Part shown: positions 47,738 to 59,302 of the stretch, one piece after another
Layout: every line of letters starts with the position of its first letter
Position numbering within the stretch: position 1 is the stretch's first letter
Assembly: GCA_947846985.1 (NCBI GenBank)
Contig: CANTUZ010000008.1
Location: 23,765,352 to 23,829,351 of the forward strand
DNA length: 64,000 bases
Source: Fratercula arctica
Lineage: Eukaryota; Chordata; Aves; Charadriiformes; Alcidae
Reading direction: 5' to 3'
Made by a program: the position numbers and the translations under genes
The notes under the pieces: model-generated
Databases searched by the model: none
Told to the model about the DNA's origin: nothing
What the model saw: only the letters and a program-made list of their open reading frames with translations

Positions 47738-50706
47738 TAAACTAGTAATTTAATTTGATCCTTTGTGGGTGATGAATTTTTACCATCTTACTTATGGTAC
47801 TTACGTACCAATTCATATTGCCACCATGTGTTTGCTCTGGTGACATCTTTAGTAAAGCAACTAGTCTTTATGAAAAGGGACTCAGAAACAAAACCAACTA
47901 TTGTTACTGGCTGGAGCTGCACTCAAAGGGAAGTGCTAATTTATCTCAGTTGATTGTTTTATTTATTCCGTATTTTTCTATTAAATTGGTATGAGATAGA
48001 CTCCTTTCTTTAGAAGTGTCCTTCTCCTAGAAATTAATTTTACCTAATTGTTGATGTTTATCAATAAATTTTTTAAAGAATCGACTGTTTTTTAAGATAC
48101 TGTTGCAACCAATAGCAAGCTGTTGGGGAAGCCAACTAGGCATAATAGAAGCCGTGCTTTCTAAGTGAAGATAAAAGCATACTCATTCAAAACCAATGGA
48201 GAGGAAATAAAATGGAACACTATAACATACCAAGTGTCACCACCATTAAGTTAACATACACACACTATCTGTGATGCTGAAATGCCTGAGCGTGGAGAGC
48301 ACATTTTCTCATATTTAGAAGTATTTTCTGTCAACTCATGTACAAAATTCTACTTCACGTTAAGCTCTTTACATTATACGTAAAAGAAAATTTCCCCCAA
48401 AGAATATATGCTACTCAGCTTTAAATTACTATATATTTTTCAGGTTAATTTGTTTTCCTGTTCTGGGAATGTATGGCTATCTTTTCATTGCATGGTCGTT
48501 TTCACCATGCATTGTTTGGTACACTCATCCTACCAAGTCATTTTTGATTCACATCAAGCTTTAGATAAATTCCTGGGGTGATTTTTCTTCCTGAATTCAC
48601 TGGGTTTCAGCAAAAAAAAAGCATTACTTACTATATTTAAGTGGTATCACTTGCTATCTTTGGGTCATTCGAATTGCTAGGAGGCAGAAGAGAAGATTTC
48701 TGAAGCTGCTGTAACCCTTGAATTTTTTTTTTGTGTATCTGCATGTGTCACAAAGCAAAAAAAAAAATGCTGCAAGATTCAGAAATCAGCCTTTACAGTA
48801 GTAGGAATTCCATCACAAAAAAAATACAGGAAACAATCTTCCATTACTGATACATTTGACAATTCAAAAGCACCAGGAAATTACCTCAGTTGTCAAGTAA
48901 GCAGATATCTTTCATGTGGGGAAAGTCACAACTAGCAGAGAGCTCCAAAAGTCTTCCTTACTGTGCTCATCTGCTTTATTTTAATATCTTGTTATGTTGC
49001 TCAGTAATAGCTGTTTTCACTTATGCATCTCTTAGTTCAGTTTTCTCACAATACATTCAGTAGGATGGCATCATACACAGCAGCTTCTGATCAGAATCAA
49101 AACCCTTCACTGTACTGCTCCAATCATTTTTGTGTCAGACATATCTACCCTCCTACTTATTCCAAATCAGCTGGACTCCCTCTCCCTCACTAAAATCAAC
49201 TTGCTTCGTAGGCATTGCTTTAGAGGAAGAAGCTATAAAACCTCTGAGCCTGTGCAATTTCTCTGCTTCTACAGTTCTATCACATTATCACTCCCTGAAT
49301 AGTTTAGATGCTAGTAGGTCAAATTTCTCTTGCCCTGACAGAATACCTTGTAATTTTCCTGAAGGAAAGGGAAGAAAGAAGATGATAAAAATGATTCTCT
49401 AAACAAATATTTTATAGTTTTACCAAAAATGGTGAGAATGGATCTGAATTGCCAAACTTTAGGTGCTCTACTGCTTTTAATAATACAGCCAAACTTCTTA
49501 GAACTTGACTCTTCAAAATGCAGATTTGTACATCTGGAAAGTGGGTGCAAAAAGGGGCAACATGGGAGTCTATTTACTGTTTCTCTGGTTATTAGTTTTG
49601 GGTTCTTTTGGAGCTTACATCTATCTGTGCTGTTACATCTGTTACATCTATTCAGACTCTCAGTCTGGCACTACACCTCAGTGTCACCACTTTCCAACTT
49701 GTAACAGGTGAACATCTTACAGGGCAATTGCCCTTACACACATAAGATGTGCTGAGTGTCCCAGGACTTTCCCAGATGCCTTCCTCCCTCCAAAACAAAT
49801 GCTGGATGTCTGAAGAGGCAAGCAAGTCAAGAGGCACACAATGGTCTTATAGCCAGTTGGGCCAACGATCATTATGCAGCTGACAGACAAATGCAAGGGT
49901 GGTACAGCGTGGTCCTGACTGTTGTCCTCAGTGAGCAAGTTTTCAATTATATTCTTGCATACCCTACGGAGCAGAAACTTTCAAAAATTCTTTTAAGTGT
50001 TGATTACAACAATCAAGCCTTATTTCAAGCCTCTAAAGCATGTTCAACCAGCAAAAGAATAAGCACACAAACCAAAATTATTTAGCAAGTGGAAAAGATA
50101 TTCTGTCCCAAATTTCTGGTGCTCCCTGTTATTATGGTGAATACCAGTACCTACCGACAGAAACAAGAGAAAATATGCCTTTTCCCCCACCAAAACTACA
50201 GCTAATATTTTAAAATCTTTTTAAAAAATACTAACCAATCTCTCTTATATATCTTGTGCTGTGACCAAGCTTTTGATAAAAGGTTCTAGAAATCCTATAC
50301 AAATTGTATTTTATTTTCCCAAGCCACCTATATTTATCAAAGAAGTGAAGCCGGTTACAGATTAGCTAGAAGCACCAACCAAAGCTTCACTATTTTTTTC
50401 CCCTCTGTTATGCAGACAGACTCAGTAGAGGTCAGTTTCTGATAAAACCTTAGAAGATAGGAGAGTTAATGACTCACATCTGCAATTTTAAATTATTCAG
50501 TTACCACTTGAGTACTAACCACAGGCGCAATAAACAGCAGCTAATACAAGTCATGCATGTTTCATAAAGGGAAACTGTACCCTCTGGAGGATATTACATT
50601 TATCTCTGAAAAGAGCAACAGTGTTTTCAAAATCATTTAGGACCAGTTTTTCCTGCTACTACTTTAACTTTCTGCAGTAAAACCTCCCATTGATTTAAAT
50701 AGGAGT
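47738..50706. other. AT-rich region, no supported gene
   Basis: Only short ORFs and homopolymer runs are seen. A cluster of overlapping ORFs of 61-109 codons on both strands at 49430-50085 has no splice signals or start context that make one frame preferable. Confidence 0.4.
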
Positions 50707-50712
50707 TTTATT
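50707..50712 (-). promoter_or_regulatory. Possible polyadenylation signal AATAAA (- strand)
   Basis: TTTATT on + (AATAAA on -) lies about 200 bases beyond the stop codon of the candidate terminal exon 50914-51106. The spacing fits a short 3' untranslated region. The hexamer alone is weak evidence in AT-rich DNA. Confidence 0.3.
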
Positions 50713-50913
50713 CAGATAGAGGCAACAGATTGCAATCTATTAAAAAAAATATTTACTTTTAAAGTCATAAGTACAGGGGAAAACTTTTACAAACAGGTTG
50801 GCTTGGTTTCCCTGTAGCTTAGGTAATTTTCCTTTGCCTGGGCTGCAGATCAACAGGCATCATATCCTTTGTATTCTGCTGGGACATCCAAAAGATTGAG
50901 CACCATCCAAAAG

Positions 50914-51106
50914 TCAGACACATTCACGAGGAACAGGGTAGCTTTCACCAGTATTACAGCGACTTTGCACACTGCAATGAAAGGCTTTTCTTCTTGGGTG
51001 CCTGGGAGCAGTCAGACACTCATCACCCTTCAGCAGGGAGCTTCTTGACTGAACGTGACCAAAGTACCTTCTCCCGCTGTTAGAAAAGGAGTCTAGCATA
51101 GAAATA
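50914..51106 (-). CDS. Candidate terminal exon, unidentified - strand gene
   Basis: On the - strand a long pyrimidine tract (ttttcttcccctttctgggtttctgttcag) forms one of the best acceptors in the window, ending just before 51106. Only one frame is open. It gives 63 codons to TGA at 50914-50916, starting ISMLDSFSNSGRRYFGHVQS and ending with a basic Cys-containing tail that includes KAFHCSVQSRCNTGESYPVP. It starts in phase 2, whereas the nearest proposed upstream exon (51933-52028) ends in phase 0. An exon is therefore missing or the two belong to different transcripts. AATAAA follows at 50707-50712. No family is recognised. Confidence 0.4.
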
Positions 51107-51932
51107 CTGAACAGAAACCCAGAAAGGGGAAGAAAATAGGAAGTACTGAAAGGTGCATAATTAACTACAATTTTAGGCAACTCACTGGCAGCTAGTAATC
51201 TTAGGAACCTGGGTCCCTTATATGCCCCATTCAGTCATGACCTTCTTTAAATCAGTTATGACTGAGAAAACCTGTACAAACCTTACTACAGGTGTTATTT
51301 CGTTATCCAGGAGAACTTATCCAGGAGAACTTAGTGAGATTACCTGCAGTGAAGTCTCTGCAGTTACTGTTGGCAATATTATTAATAGCAAAGCTTGTGA
51401 GACAGAGAATAGCAAAGCAAACAAGCAGGATTAAGAGATGAACCCCAAACATCCACAGAAGTGCTTGGCACGAAACAACAGTCTGCTAAAGCATAACCTA
51501 AGGAAAAAAGAACATTTCACTTTAAATAAGCACATTGTGAACACCTCAGATAGATAGAGGCAGGCACCACCAGAGTATAGCCACAGGCTGTTAACTCCAG
51601 ACCTGTTTTTAGCTGGACCTGGCAAAGTCACTATTTTCATAACTTTGCTACACTGAAACTGCAGCTCACTAAGCTGTTAGCCATTTCCTTATACTTCTCT
51701 TTTTTTTGTACTATAATTGGTTCCCTATCCTTGACTTGGGAAGATAGTACCATGTAACATCATTCTGCCAGCAGAATATTTGTTCCTCTAAGGAATTAAT
51801 GGTACTACTCTATATGAAAACATCTCTATTGAACCAATACAGCTGCTCTTTTAACTCAATTACAGAGCAGTCATCCAGGAACAGAAGATGACTTCTAAGG
51901 CAGGAGAACTCATGTCCCTCCAGAAATGCTAC

Positions 51933-52028
51933 CTTTTCTTCAGCTGTGAAGCCATGACCCCTCAGGATGCAAGCCATTAAAAAGTGCTCGACTATCACAG
52001 GATCTGTCAGCCGATTACTGCATTCTGT
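51933..52028 (-). CDS. Candidate internal exon, - strand gene
   Basis: The frame on the - strand stays open from above 52052 to TAG at 51810-51812, 73 codons from the proposed start at 52028. The exon begins TECSNRLTDPVIVEHFLMAC and continues ILRGHGFTAEEK to a donor AAAG|GTAGCA. Beyond that donor the frame stays open (AFLEGHEFSCLRSHLLFLDD), so the segment could also be a terminal exon ending at 51810. The acceptor (gctcctttgaag) is modest. Phase 0 at both ends agrees with the exon at 52385-52486. Its helical, mixed-charge composition looks like a real protein, but no domain is recognised. Confidence 0.42.
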
Positions 52029-52384
52029 CTTCAAAGGAGCTCTTTCATTCACAAAGATATTAGCAGGGAGTTAAAGTGCCATCAATTTCTCTCTGCTATC
52101 TCTTGGACAGGGGTTTCGTCTCTTCCAGTTAATAAGGTTAAAGAAGTAGAGATTGTCAGTGAAGTCACAGTAAATTAAAAGTGAAACTTCTGCATCAGTG
52201 CTATTGCAGAGTTTCTGCCAAATTCACCATCTTCTCCTTGGGATTTCACTTTAAATGAATGACAATGAATTTTTTGACAAATAGCAGCATTTCATGCACA
52301 CTTAGTGCTGCTTTTATAGTAAGATCTTACAAAGACTCCAGCAAATTACATTATTCTGCAAACCCCTCTCACTAGTTTTCTTAC

Positions 52385-52486
52385 CTTCTTCATGGAAGAA
52401 TGCGTGTCACCTTTCAACATAGCCATTTCTAACTTTGGCAGGTTATTCAGAGAAACACCAACAAAGTGTTGGTCCCTATTTTTAGC
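52385..52486 (-). CDS. Candidate internal exon, - strand gene
   Basis: The segment is open for 34 codons on the - strand, beginning AKNRDQHFVGVSLNNLPKLE and ending MAMLKGDTHSSMKK at a strong donor AAG|GTAAGA. Phase is 0 at both ends, fitting the exon at 52968 upstream and the one at 51933 downstream. The weak point is the acceptor: the sequence before 52486 (catatgactag) lacks a pyrimidine tract, and an in-frame TAG lies immediately upstream. An alternative acceptor at 52475 would start the exon eleven bases later, in phase 2. Function is unknown. Confidence 0.4.
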
Positions 52487-52967
52487 CTAGTCATATGACT
52501 ATCCATGCATCTGTCCACAGCTAAGGTCCCTATAACAGCAATAGCACAGGGACTGGGATGGGTATGTAAAATACCCATCTGCCGGTATATTTCATCTCTT
52601 CACTTCCCCAGCTCTTCTCACCAGGTTGTCAAGTAAATGAGAAGTTCACAGGGGATAATATTACAGAATCAGCCAACTGCCTTTTCCCTTACTCCAACCA
52701 TAAAGACAGAGGAATTTACGGGGAAATCAACACATGGATTTAGAGTTGATAAATACATTCATAGTTGAACTCCCCTCCTAAAAAGGTACACATCTCTCTT
52801 CAAAGTTTGATGAAATTCCAACTAGTTTTAAATTGCTTACGTGTAAATAAAATGTACACGTGTCCCACATCTTTTAGTGGGAAGTGGTGAGTCTCTGCAA
52901 TGAAACAATGGATTTTGTTCATATGTGGCTTGTTTTGCTGTTCTGAAGAGCAGAAAAACCTGTTTAC

Positions 52968-53077
52968 TCGTTTTAAAGTATGGAATCCTGGTGGTTCCTT
53001 CCCAAATATGTAAACCAGAATTTTATTCAAGATTTCTTTGATGAGCTTAAAACTCAGCAGAACAGTCATTGCCACAT
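52968..53077 (-). CDS. Candidate internal exon, - strand gene
   Basis: A superb acceptor, ggttttttttttaacctccttag on the - strand, precedes 110 bp. One frame is open for 36 codons: VAMTVLLSFKLIKEILNKIL followed by VYIFGKEPPGFHTLKR, to a donor CGA|GTAAAC at 52967. It starts in phase 1 and ends in phase 0. The frame remains open another 55 codons past the donor, so the exon end is not certain. The first half would form a strongly amphipathic or membrane-associated helix. The phases link it to 54233-54283 and 52385-52486. This is the best-supported piece of the - strand gene. Confidence 0.45.
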
Positions 53078-54232
53078 CTAAGGAGGTTAAAAAAAAAAAC
53101 CCAAAACAACAAAAGAACCACAACAACAATCCCCCAAACCACTGTGGCACTACAAATTGCTTTACTCCATTAAGCAAACAATTTAGGAACTCAGGCAAAG
53201 GAAAAATGTCCTTTAGTGACAGAAGCTTTGCTTATGTAAATAACAGATATGGTAGACCACAACTTTCTTGAATATAATTTTATTCATATCTTCACAACAT
53301 CTAGTATAGTAAACCATTACTTACTATAGTGATCAGTCAACTTAGGTTACTGCCTAAAGAGGTGAAATAGTACTGGTCTCACTATGCTTACAAAAAAAAT
53401 GAAGTGGTTTTTGACACATATTCTGACAACACAGCATATTTTTTTAAAAGGTAGAGGTAACTATCAAGTCTGCATTAAAAGACATTTTTGTGATCATGAC
53501 GCTATCACAGTTTCGTGCAGAAATAAAACTAGCATAAGCAGAGATGGGATTATTAGCATAAGCAGAGATGTGATTCTTATTAGCAGAACAGTCCAGACAC
53601 ACTACTACTGCCAAAACAATCAAAAGAAAAATCAAAACTGCTGTAGCTTAAACATGTGAAAGAAATTCATGAAACTAGGTATAAGCAGTAAAAGAAGAAA
53701 AACGTACACATCAGAAATGGAGATTAAAGATAATCTAAACAGAGCTCAAATTAAATTAAAATATCACCTTTTTAAAATACCAATAAGGTGGAATACAAGT
53801 GCAAAGGTATACAGGAGAGCAAGACCATAGAAGGAAACTACTGCAACCAAATTTGAAACAACATGGAAAGAGGTATTATGCAACCCTTCAAGGTAAAATA
53901 ATCTGAATCCATGAACATGGAAGAACTGATACATGCTTTTGCATATGCAGTAATAAATTCTGCAATAAATATTTTAAAGAGGAAGATTTTTATTTTTTAA
54001 AGCTAACTAGTAAATCAAAAAGATCTGGAAAGGGTTTGGGTAATTAGTTTAATCTCAAACATATGGAAGACTATAGTGGGAATTTTGGATTATATAATAA
54101 TTAAAGATACAGATATAAAAAGAATGTTTTATAAAATGCAACAATAGGTAAGCAAAAGTACATCATTTTGGACTAACTAAGTATCTCTAAAAGAAAAATT
54201 TCCCCAATTAAAGAACAGAAGGCAGATATTAC

Positions 54233-54283
54233 CCGTCATGTGATACCACCACTTTTTGTCTTTTTGGCAGTCAGTTGGATGCC
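54233..54283 (-). CDS. Possible short exon, - strand gene
   Basis: On the - strand, acceptor gatcttgctctcttcaag precedes 51 bp ending at G|GTAATA. In phase 1 it reads HPTDCQKDKKWWYHMT. Its leftover G plus the AT that opens the exon at 52968-53077 makes an aspartate codon, giving YHMTDVAMTVLL. In phase 0 it instead reads GIQLTAKKTKSGGIT and stops. The phase-1 reading is preferred because it continues into the best exon of this gene. At 16 codons it is weak on its own. Confidence 0.3.
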
Positions 54284-57200
54284 CTTGAAGAGAGCAAGAT
54301 CTATCTCAGCTACACACATTAATCGGTGGCAAACCGTGACCCAGAGGTGTCATCAAATATGACTCAATGGTATCATACGTAATAGTTCTAAATGCTGCCT
54401 TAGGATTCCTCAATTCATTCATTTCCAATAAATACTGGGAAGTAGCAGATATTTTCAGCTATTTTAATGTTTTCATTTACTGTTAAAACCTTATCCAGAA
54501 TTCTCTATGCAATTCTAGACATCTAACTTGAAGGAAAAAAGTGAATTTGAAATGAAAGCTTATGCCAAGAAGGATCACTACAATAATAAAGAATTTGACT
54601 GTGGAGAAACCAAATAATTTCTGATTAATTTAATTCATGTTTTATCCATTCTTCAAAATGTTTTAATGGACATGAAATTGTATCAGCCCCTAAACAGTAA
54701 AAACAGCACCTTTTTTTTACTGTTAAGTACAAAATTCCCATCTCTAACTTGATTCCTTCCAAGTAGGCACCACATACCACCAACTCATACTGGTTGTTGC
54801 AAAAAATCTGATACAACCATTTCCTTAATTTCAAATTCAGACCTTCCCATAAAAAGTGTAAACAAAACCCTGTCCTTTATTCTCCTAGTGCCCCTACATC
54901 AAAAGTGAGTACACTGCTAAGACTGCAATTAAACTTTAAGAGTTCTCACCATCTATTTTACAATTCACATACCTTAAAAAAATAATCATATATCAAGTCT
55001 ACTGCTAATTATGACCCATAGCCATAATTTTTTTCCCTTCTATCCAACATAAACCTTGCAGTATCCATTATCATAGTAAATTATTTACAGCAGAGCTGCT
55101 GAATACAAAAGCTAGGCTTATTGGAAATTCTGTTGGTACACAAAATAGCTTTACAATATATTATACCTTCCTACTTCTATTAGACTTATTACTTCATATT
55201 TCAAGCAGAAGTAAATATTCCCCTTGTGGGAAAATACTATTTGTGTAAGACTTAATGACATACGGTAAATTGTGCTGTTGGCTCGAGTTAGACATGCAAT
55301 ACACTTCAATAATGTGCTATTTCCTTTTGTATATGATGCAATCCTAAAGAAAACATGATTAGAAACCCATTTGTGTTTGAAATTTCCTTTGATTGTTTTA
55401 AGGGCTATTACTCACACCAACATTGTACTATTTTTCCCTCAATAATTTCCATTATCAGTTCGATTTAGAATAATGCTGTCCCAGTAGGTTTCCCAAACGG
55501 ATTTTAAGTGAATACAATGTTCTGATAAAAAAGCAAAGCAAACAAAAGCCTACTGATTCAATACATTCTGAAAGACAGTTAACAAGAATAATACAAATTA
55601 AGTATTGCATTCAAAGATCTTTGTTTCACATTTTCATTAGAACACATATTCTTTCCTCAAAAAAAGAAGAAAAATGTCACTACATGTAAAGACTTCTCAA
55701 ATCTTTGCAACAAATTAAATTTTCCCCAGAATTTTCCTTTTTATTAGAAACTCTACAAACAGGAAGACGTATCCAATCTCATCCAGTCTTTCCTTTCCAC
55801 CACTTATTTACCAACATTTATAGCAATGAACATTAGTTTGGCTTTCATCTATCTGATGTTCTCTTGTTATAAAAAGAAAAGTGCGGTACTGGAAAAACAC
55901 ACAAATAAGGACCATTGCTAACTAATGGACAAGTCTGTTTTCCAAGAAACGTGTGGAAGAACCACAAGGTGACTATCCCTGTGTGTATTACTGCTTGTTC
56001 ACCTAAAAGCTGGTGGAATGAGACAGGAGAAGCAGAAACTGCAGAAAGGAAACACTAGCAATGAATCCCTGAAGCTGTTGCCTGATCTAAGTGCAGTCAA
56101 TAAGCTAGATGAAGTGAGGGCTCTCTGAAGAGAAATTATTTTCCTGCCAGCATCTCCAATAGCTATTTAACCCACAAAGGTTAACAGTCTATGCTGCTTT
56201 AAAAAAGTCAGTTCTGAAATAGCTCTTTATTTTTTCTTCCTTTTTTTCCTTAAGAAGTAATTACTATTCAAGACAAGACTTCACGATAACAATATGTTAA
56301 CAAGAGATGTTTACTATTTTTCATACTCTCTCTCCAGTGCTGAATTTTGCCTAGCAGATTTTCTTCAAGTTTATTCTGACCAGAATTAATTTCTTTCTCT
56401 GTTTATTCATCCATTTTTCACTACAGGTCACGAAGCAGAAAGGAATAAGGAATTCAAATATTACAGAATGTCTTAATACACAGCCAAACAAAATAGGCAT
56501 CACTGCCTATTATTCATTACTTGAAGAACTAAGAGCATAAAGTTGAGAATATAACACAGATGCTCTCCTAAGCACATCTGGGCAAAGTTTGTTACTGAAA
56601 TCAGAATAAAAGAAACTAACTCTGACAAAGCGTTGTCAGAAATGCTGTAGATGGGGTTGATTCATCTCTGAGCAAAGTTTACAGTCTCCTGTCAACACCA
56701 GAAAAAAACAGTGGTCCTGGGCCAGAACAAGGGACTGTCTAATCCTGTGCTCTGCTCCTGTTACCAGCCAGAAGATAATGTCTAGGAAAGTTATAAATGT
56801 ATGGCAAGTACCTCCCCAAATCCTGTACCAAATACCATCCATTTTCAGCTAAGCAACTGTAAGAAGCTATCATTCATTCATCCACTAAAGGAAGGAAAAA
56901 AATATATATATTTTTAAAATCATGACAACTGAAAACAAGCTGTGCATGTGCATGTGTGTAGAATTAGAATAAACTCCTAGAGTCTCCTAGAAAATGACTT
57001 TAAAAGACTAATATCAACCTGGCCAATCTGGGGCGGAGTGAAGCCAGTTTCAACTTCTTGAGAGCCATAGTTCTTTGGTAACCAAGTGTTCTCATATTTC
57101 CATATTACAATATACTGGGGCCAAATTAACAGTACTTGCTTATGATGTATATCACATTACAATCTTATGTCTCCTACTCCTGTATATCACATTACAATCT

Positions 57201-58232
57201 TATGTCTCCTACTGTCTGTTCAAGGTTGCTTTCCACCTGTTTGATAGTAGCAGAGAATCATGATTTCCATACAAGTTTAACCTTGAAAAAGTACCATTTG
57301 TAGATGGTGTTAAGGTCAATAGAAAAATCATTCTTCACTCAGAAACTGTTCCGTGCAGCATCGACAGACCTCAAAATTTGTTTATAGTTTTGCTAAGCAT
57401 CTTTCAAACCTAGTAAACTGACAAGATTGCTCTGGACTGCTTCATGTTTACCTACCTGTTTCCTGTATCTGGCTGCTACAGGGCAAGTTCATTTAAACAC
57501 TGCAGAAGCAGTTAATCAAGTCACGTACGTATTTTGAAGAACTAATGCTTCTTCCTGGAGGACAGTTAACACATGGAAGGGGAAAAAACAAACTCATATA
57601 CTGACAGTGTGAAAGTAGCACACCCCAATTATATCTTCAAGAAAAATTCAGACACTTATATGACTGGAAGTCAAAGTGACGTAGTCCTGTGCAGTTCTGA
57701 GTTTCAGTAGAACAGTTTCCTATTAGAAGTCAATTTAACCTAAATTCCTTTTTCCAACATTATCCTTTGCTAACTGGAAACACACAAGAGTAAATACAGA
57801 CTCCAAGCCCAATGCAATATTCTGAAAGGATTAAATAAAATCTATCTGAGCAAACATAATATCATTATACATTTCTCAAGAAGGCTGAAGGATTTTAAGT
57901 GCTCTGTGATTTTCTGACTAGAGAAGCAAGCTACTTTGGGACATGTCTCAGCCTACATTACCAGGATTTTTATACATTTGCCTCATTAACTGGATTATCA
58001 GAAAGAGTAAAGTTACTTAGAGAGAGATATTTATTTTTTTAAGGTACTGCAACAGCAAAACCAACAAAATCGAAAGAAAATTTAATTTATAAAAGCTGAA
58101 AAGATTTTATACATATGAACAATTGGCAATATGCAGTAATCCGAGGGGTTCTAGACCCATGTGATTTTTCCTAAGATTAAGTGAACAACACAGCAAAAGA
58201 TTGCTTTTTGTTGTTTTGGAATTTGCTGTTTT
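54284..58232. other. AT-rich region, no supported gene
   Basis: No recognised repeat. Contains a 69-codon - strand ORF at 54625-54834, whose acceptor and donor signals are mediocre and whose phase does not join the exon at 54233, and a 35-bp tandem duplication at 57146-57213. Further 5' exons of the - strand gene may be hidden here but could not be singled out. Confidence 0.35.
57146..57213. repeat. 35-bp tandem duplication
   Basis: The unit TGTATATCACATTACAATCT plus 15 more bases occurs at 57146-57180. It is repeated from 57181, with 33 of 33 positions identical up to 57213. Perfect identity implies a recent duplication or a polymorphic two-copy repeat. Confidence 0.9.
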
Positions 58233-59302
58233 AGAATTATAGAATAATTTATGCTGGAAAAGACCTTTAAGCTCATTGAGTCCAATCTATCACTGCCAAG
58301 TCCACCATCAAACCATGTCCCTAAGCACCACATCTACACGTTTTTTAAATACCTCCTGGAATGGTGACTCCACCGCTTCCCTGGGCAGCTTCTTCCAATG
58401 CTTGACAACCCTTTCAGTGAATACATTTCTCCTAATATCCAATCTAAACCTGGTGCAACTTGAGGATGTTTCCTCTTGTCCTGTCACTTGGTATTTGGGA
58501 GAAGCGACCAACACCCACCTTGCTTCAACCTTCTTTCAGGTAGAGAGTGATAAGGTCTCCCCTCAGCCTCCTTTTCACCAGGCTAAGCAATGCCAGTTTC
58601 TTCAGCCACTCCACATAATACTTGCGCTTGAGACCCTTCACCAGCTTTGTTGCCCTTCTCTGGACAAGCTCCAGCACCTCAATGTCTTTCTTTTAGTGAG
58701 GGACCCAAAACTGAACACAGTATTCGAGGTGTGGCCTCACCTGTGCCCTAGTACAGTGGGACAATCACTTCCCTTGTCCTGCTGTTCCTGATACAGGCCA
58801 GGATGCTATTGGCCGCCTTGGCCACCTGGGCACACTGCTGGCTCATATTTAGCTGGCGGTCAACCAATACCCCCAGGTCCTTTTTTGCCAGGCAGGTCTC
58901 CAGCCACTCCTCCCCAAGCCTGTAACGCTGCATGGGGTTATTGTGACCCAAGTGCAGGACCCGACACTTGGCCTTGTTGAACCTCATACAGTTGGCCTCC
59001 TCCCATCGATCCAGGCCATCCAAATCCCTCTGCAGAGCTTCTCTTCCCTCAAGCAGGTCGACACTCCCACCCAACTTGGTGTCATCTGCAAACTGACTGA
59101 GAGTGCACTCAATCCCCTCGTCCAAATCATTGATAAAGATATTAACAGAGCTGGCCCCAACACTGAGCCCTAAGAAACACCACTTGTGACCAGCAGCCAA
59201 CTGGATTTAACTCCATTCACCACAACTCTTTGGCCTTGGCAATCCAGCCAGTTTCTCACCCAGCAAACAGTACACGCAGCCATGAGCCCATAAGCAGCCA
59301 GT
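58233..59302 (-). mobile_element. CR1 LINE, 5'-truncated, antisense, with RT remnant
   Basis: About 1.07 kb. The + strand starts with the reversed CR1 3' tail (agaattatagaataattt) and continues into the ORF2 region. The - strand encodes the RT active-site block [20 protein letters not shown], then [20 protein letters not shown] and [20 protein letters not shown], through to the C-terminal end in another frame ([20 protein letters not shown]). Frameshifts and stops show it is dead. The conserved PQG motif upstream of FADD is replaced by diverged sequence. The element ends about 59302 near 'ccatgagcccataagcagcc'. Confidence 0.9.

Noticed and set aside
54625..54834. 69-codon - strand ORF (YELVVCGAYLEGIKLEMGIL)
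   Set aside because: Mediocre splice sites, and neither of two coding-looking frames joins 54233-54283 in the preferred phase.
56636..56842. 68-codon - strand ORF with TGA stop
   Set aside because: No splice or start support. Text resembles a dispersed non-coding repeat, but no family could be named.
58276..58791. 171-codon + strand ORF
   Set aside because: Antisense translation of the CR1 at 58233-59302.
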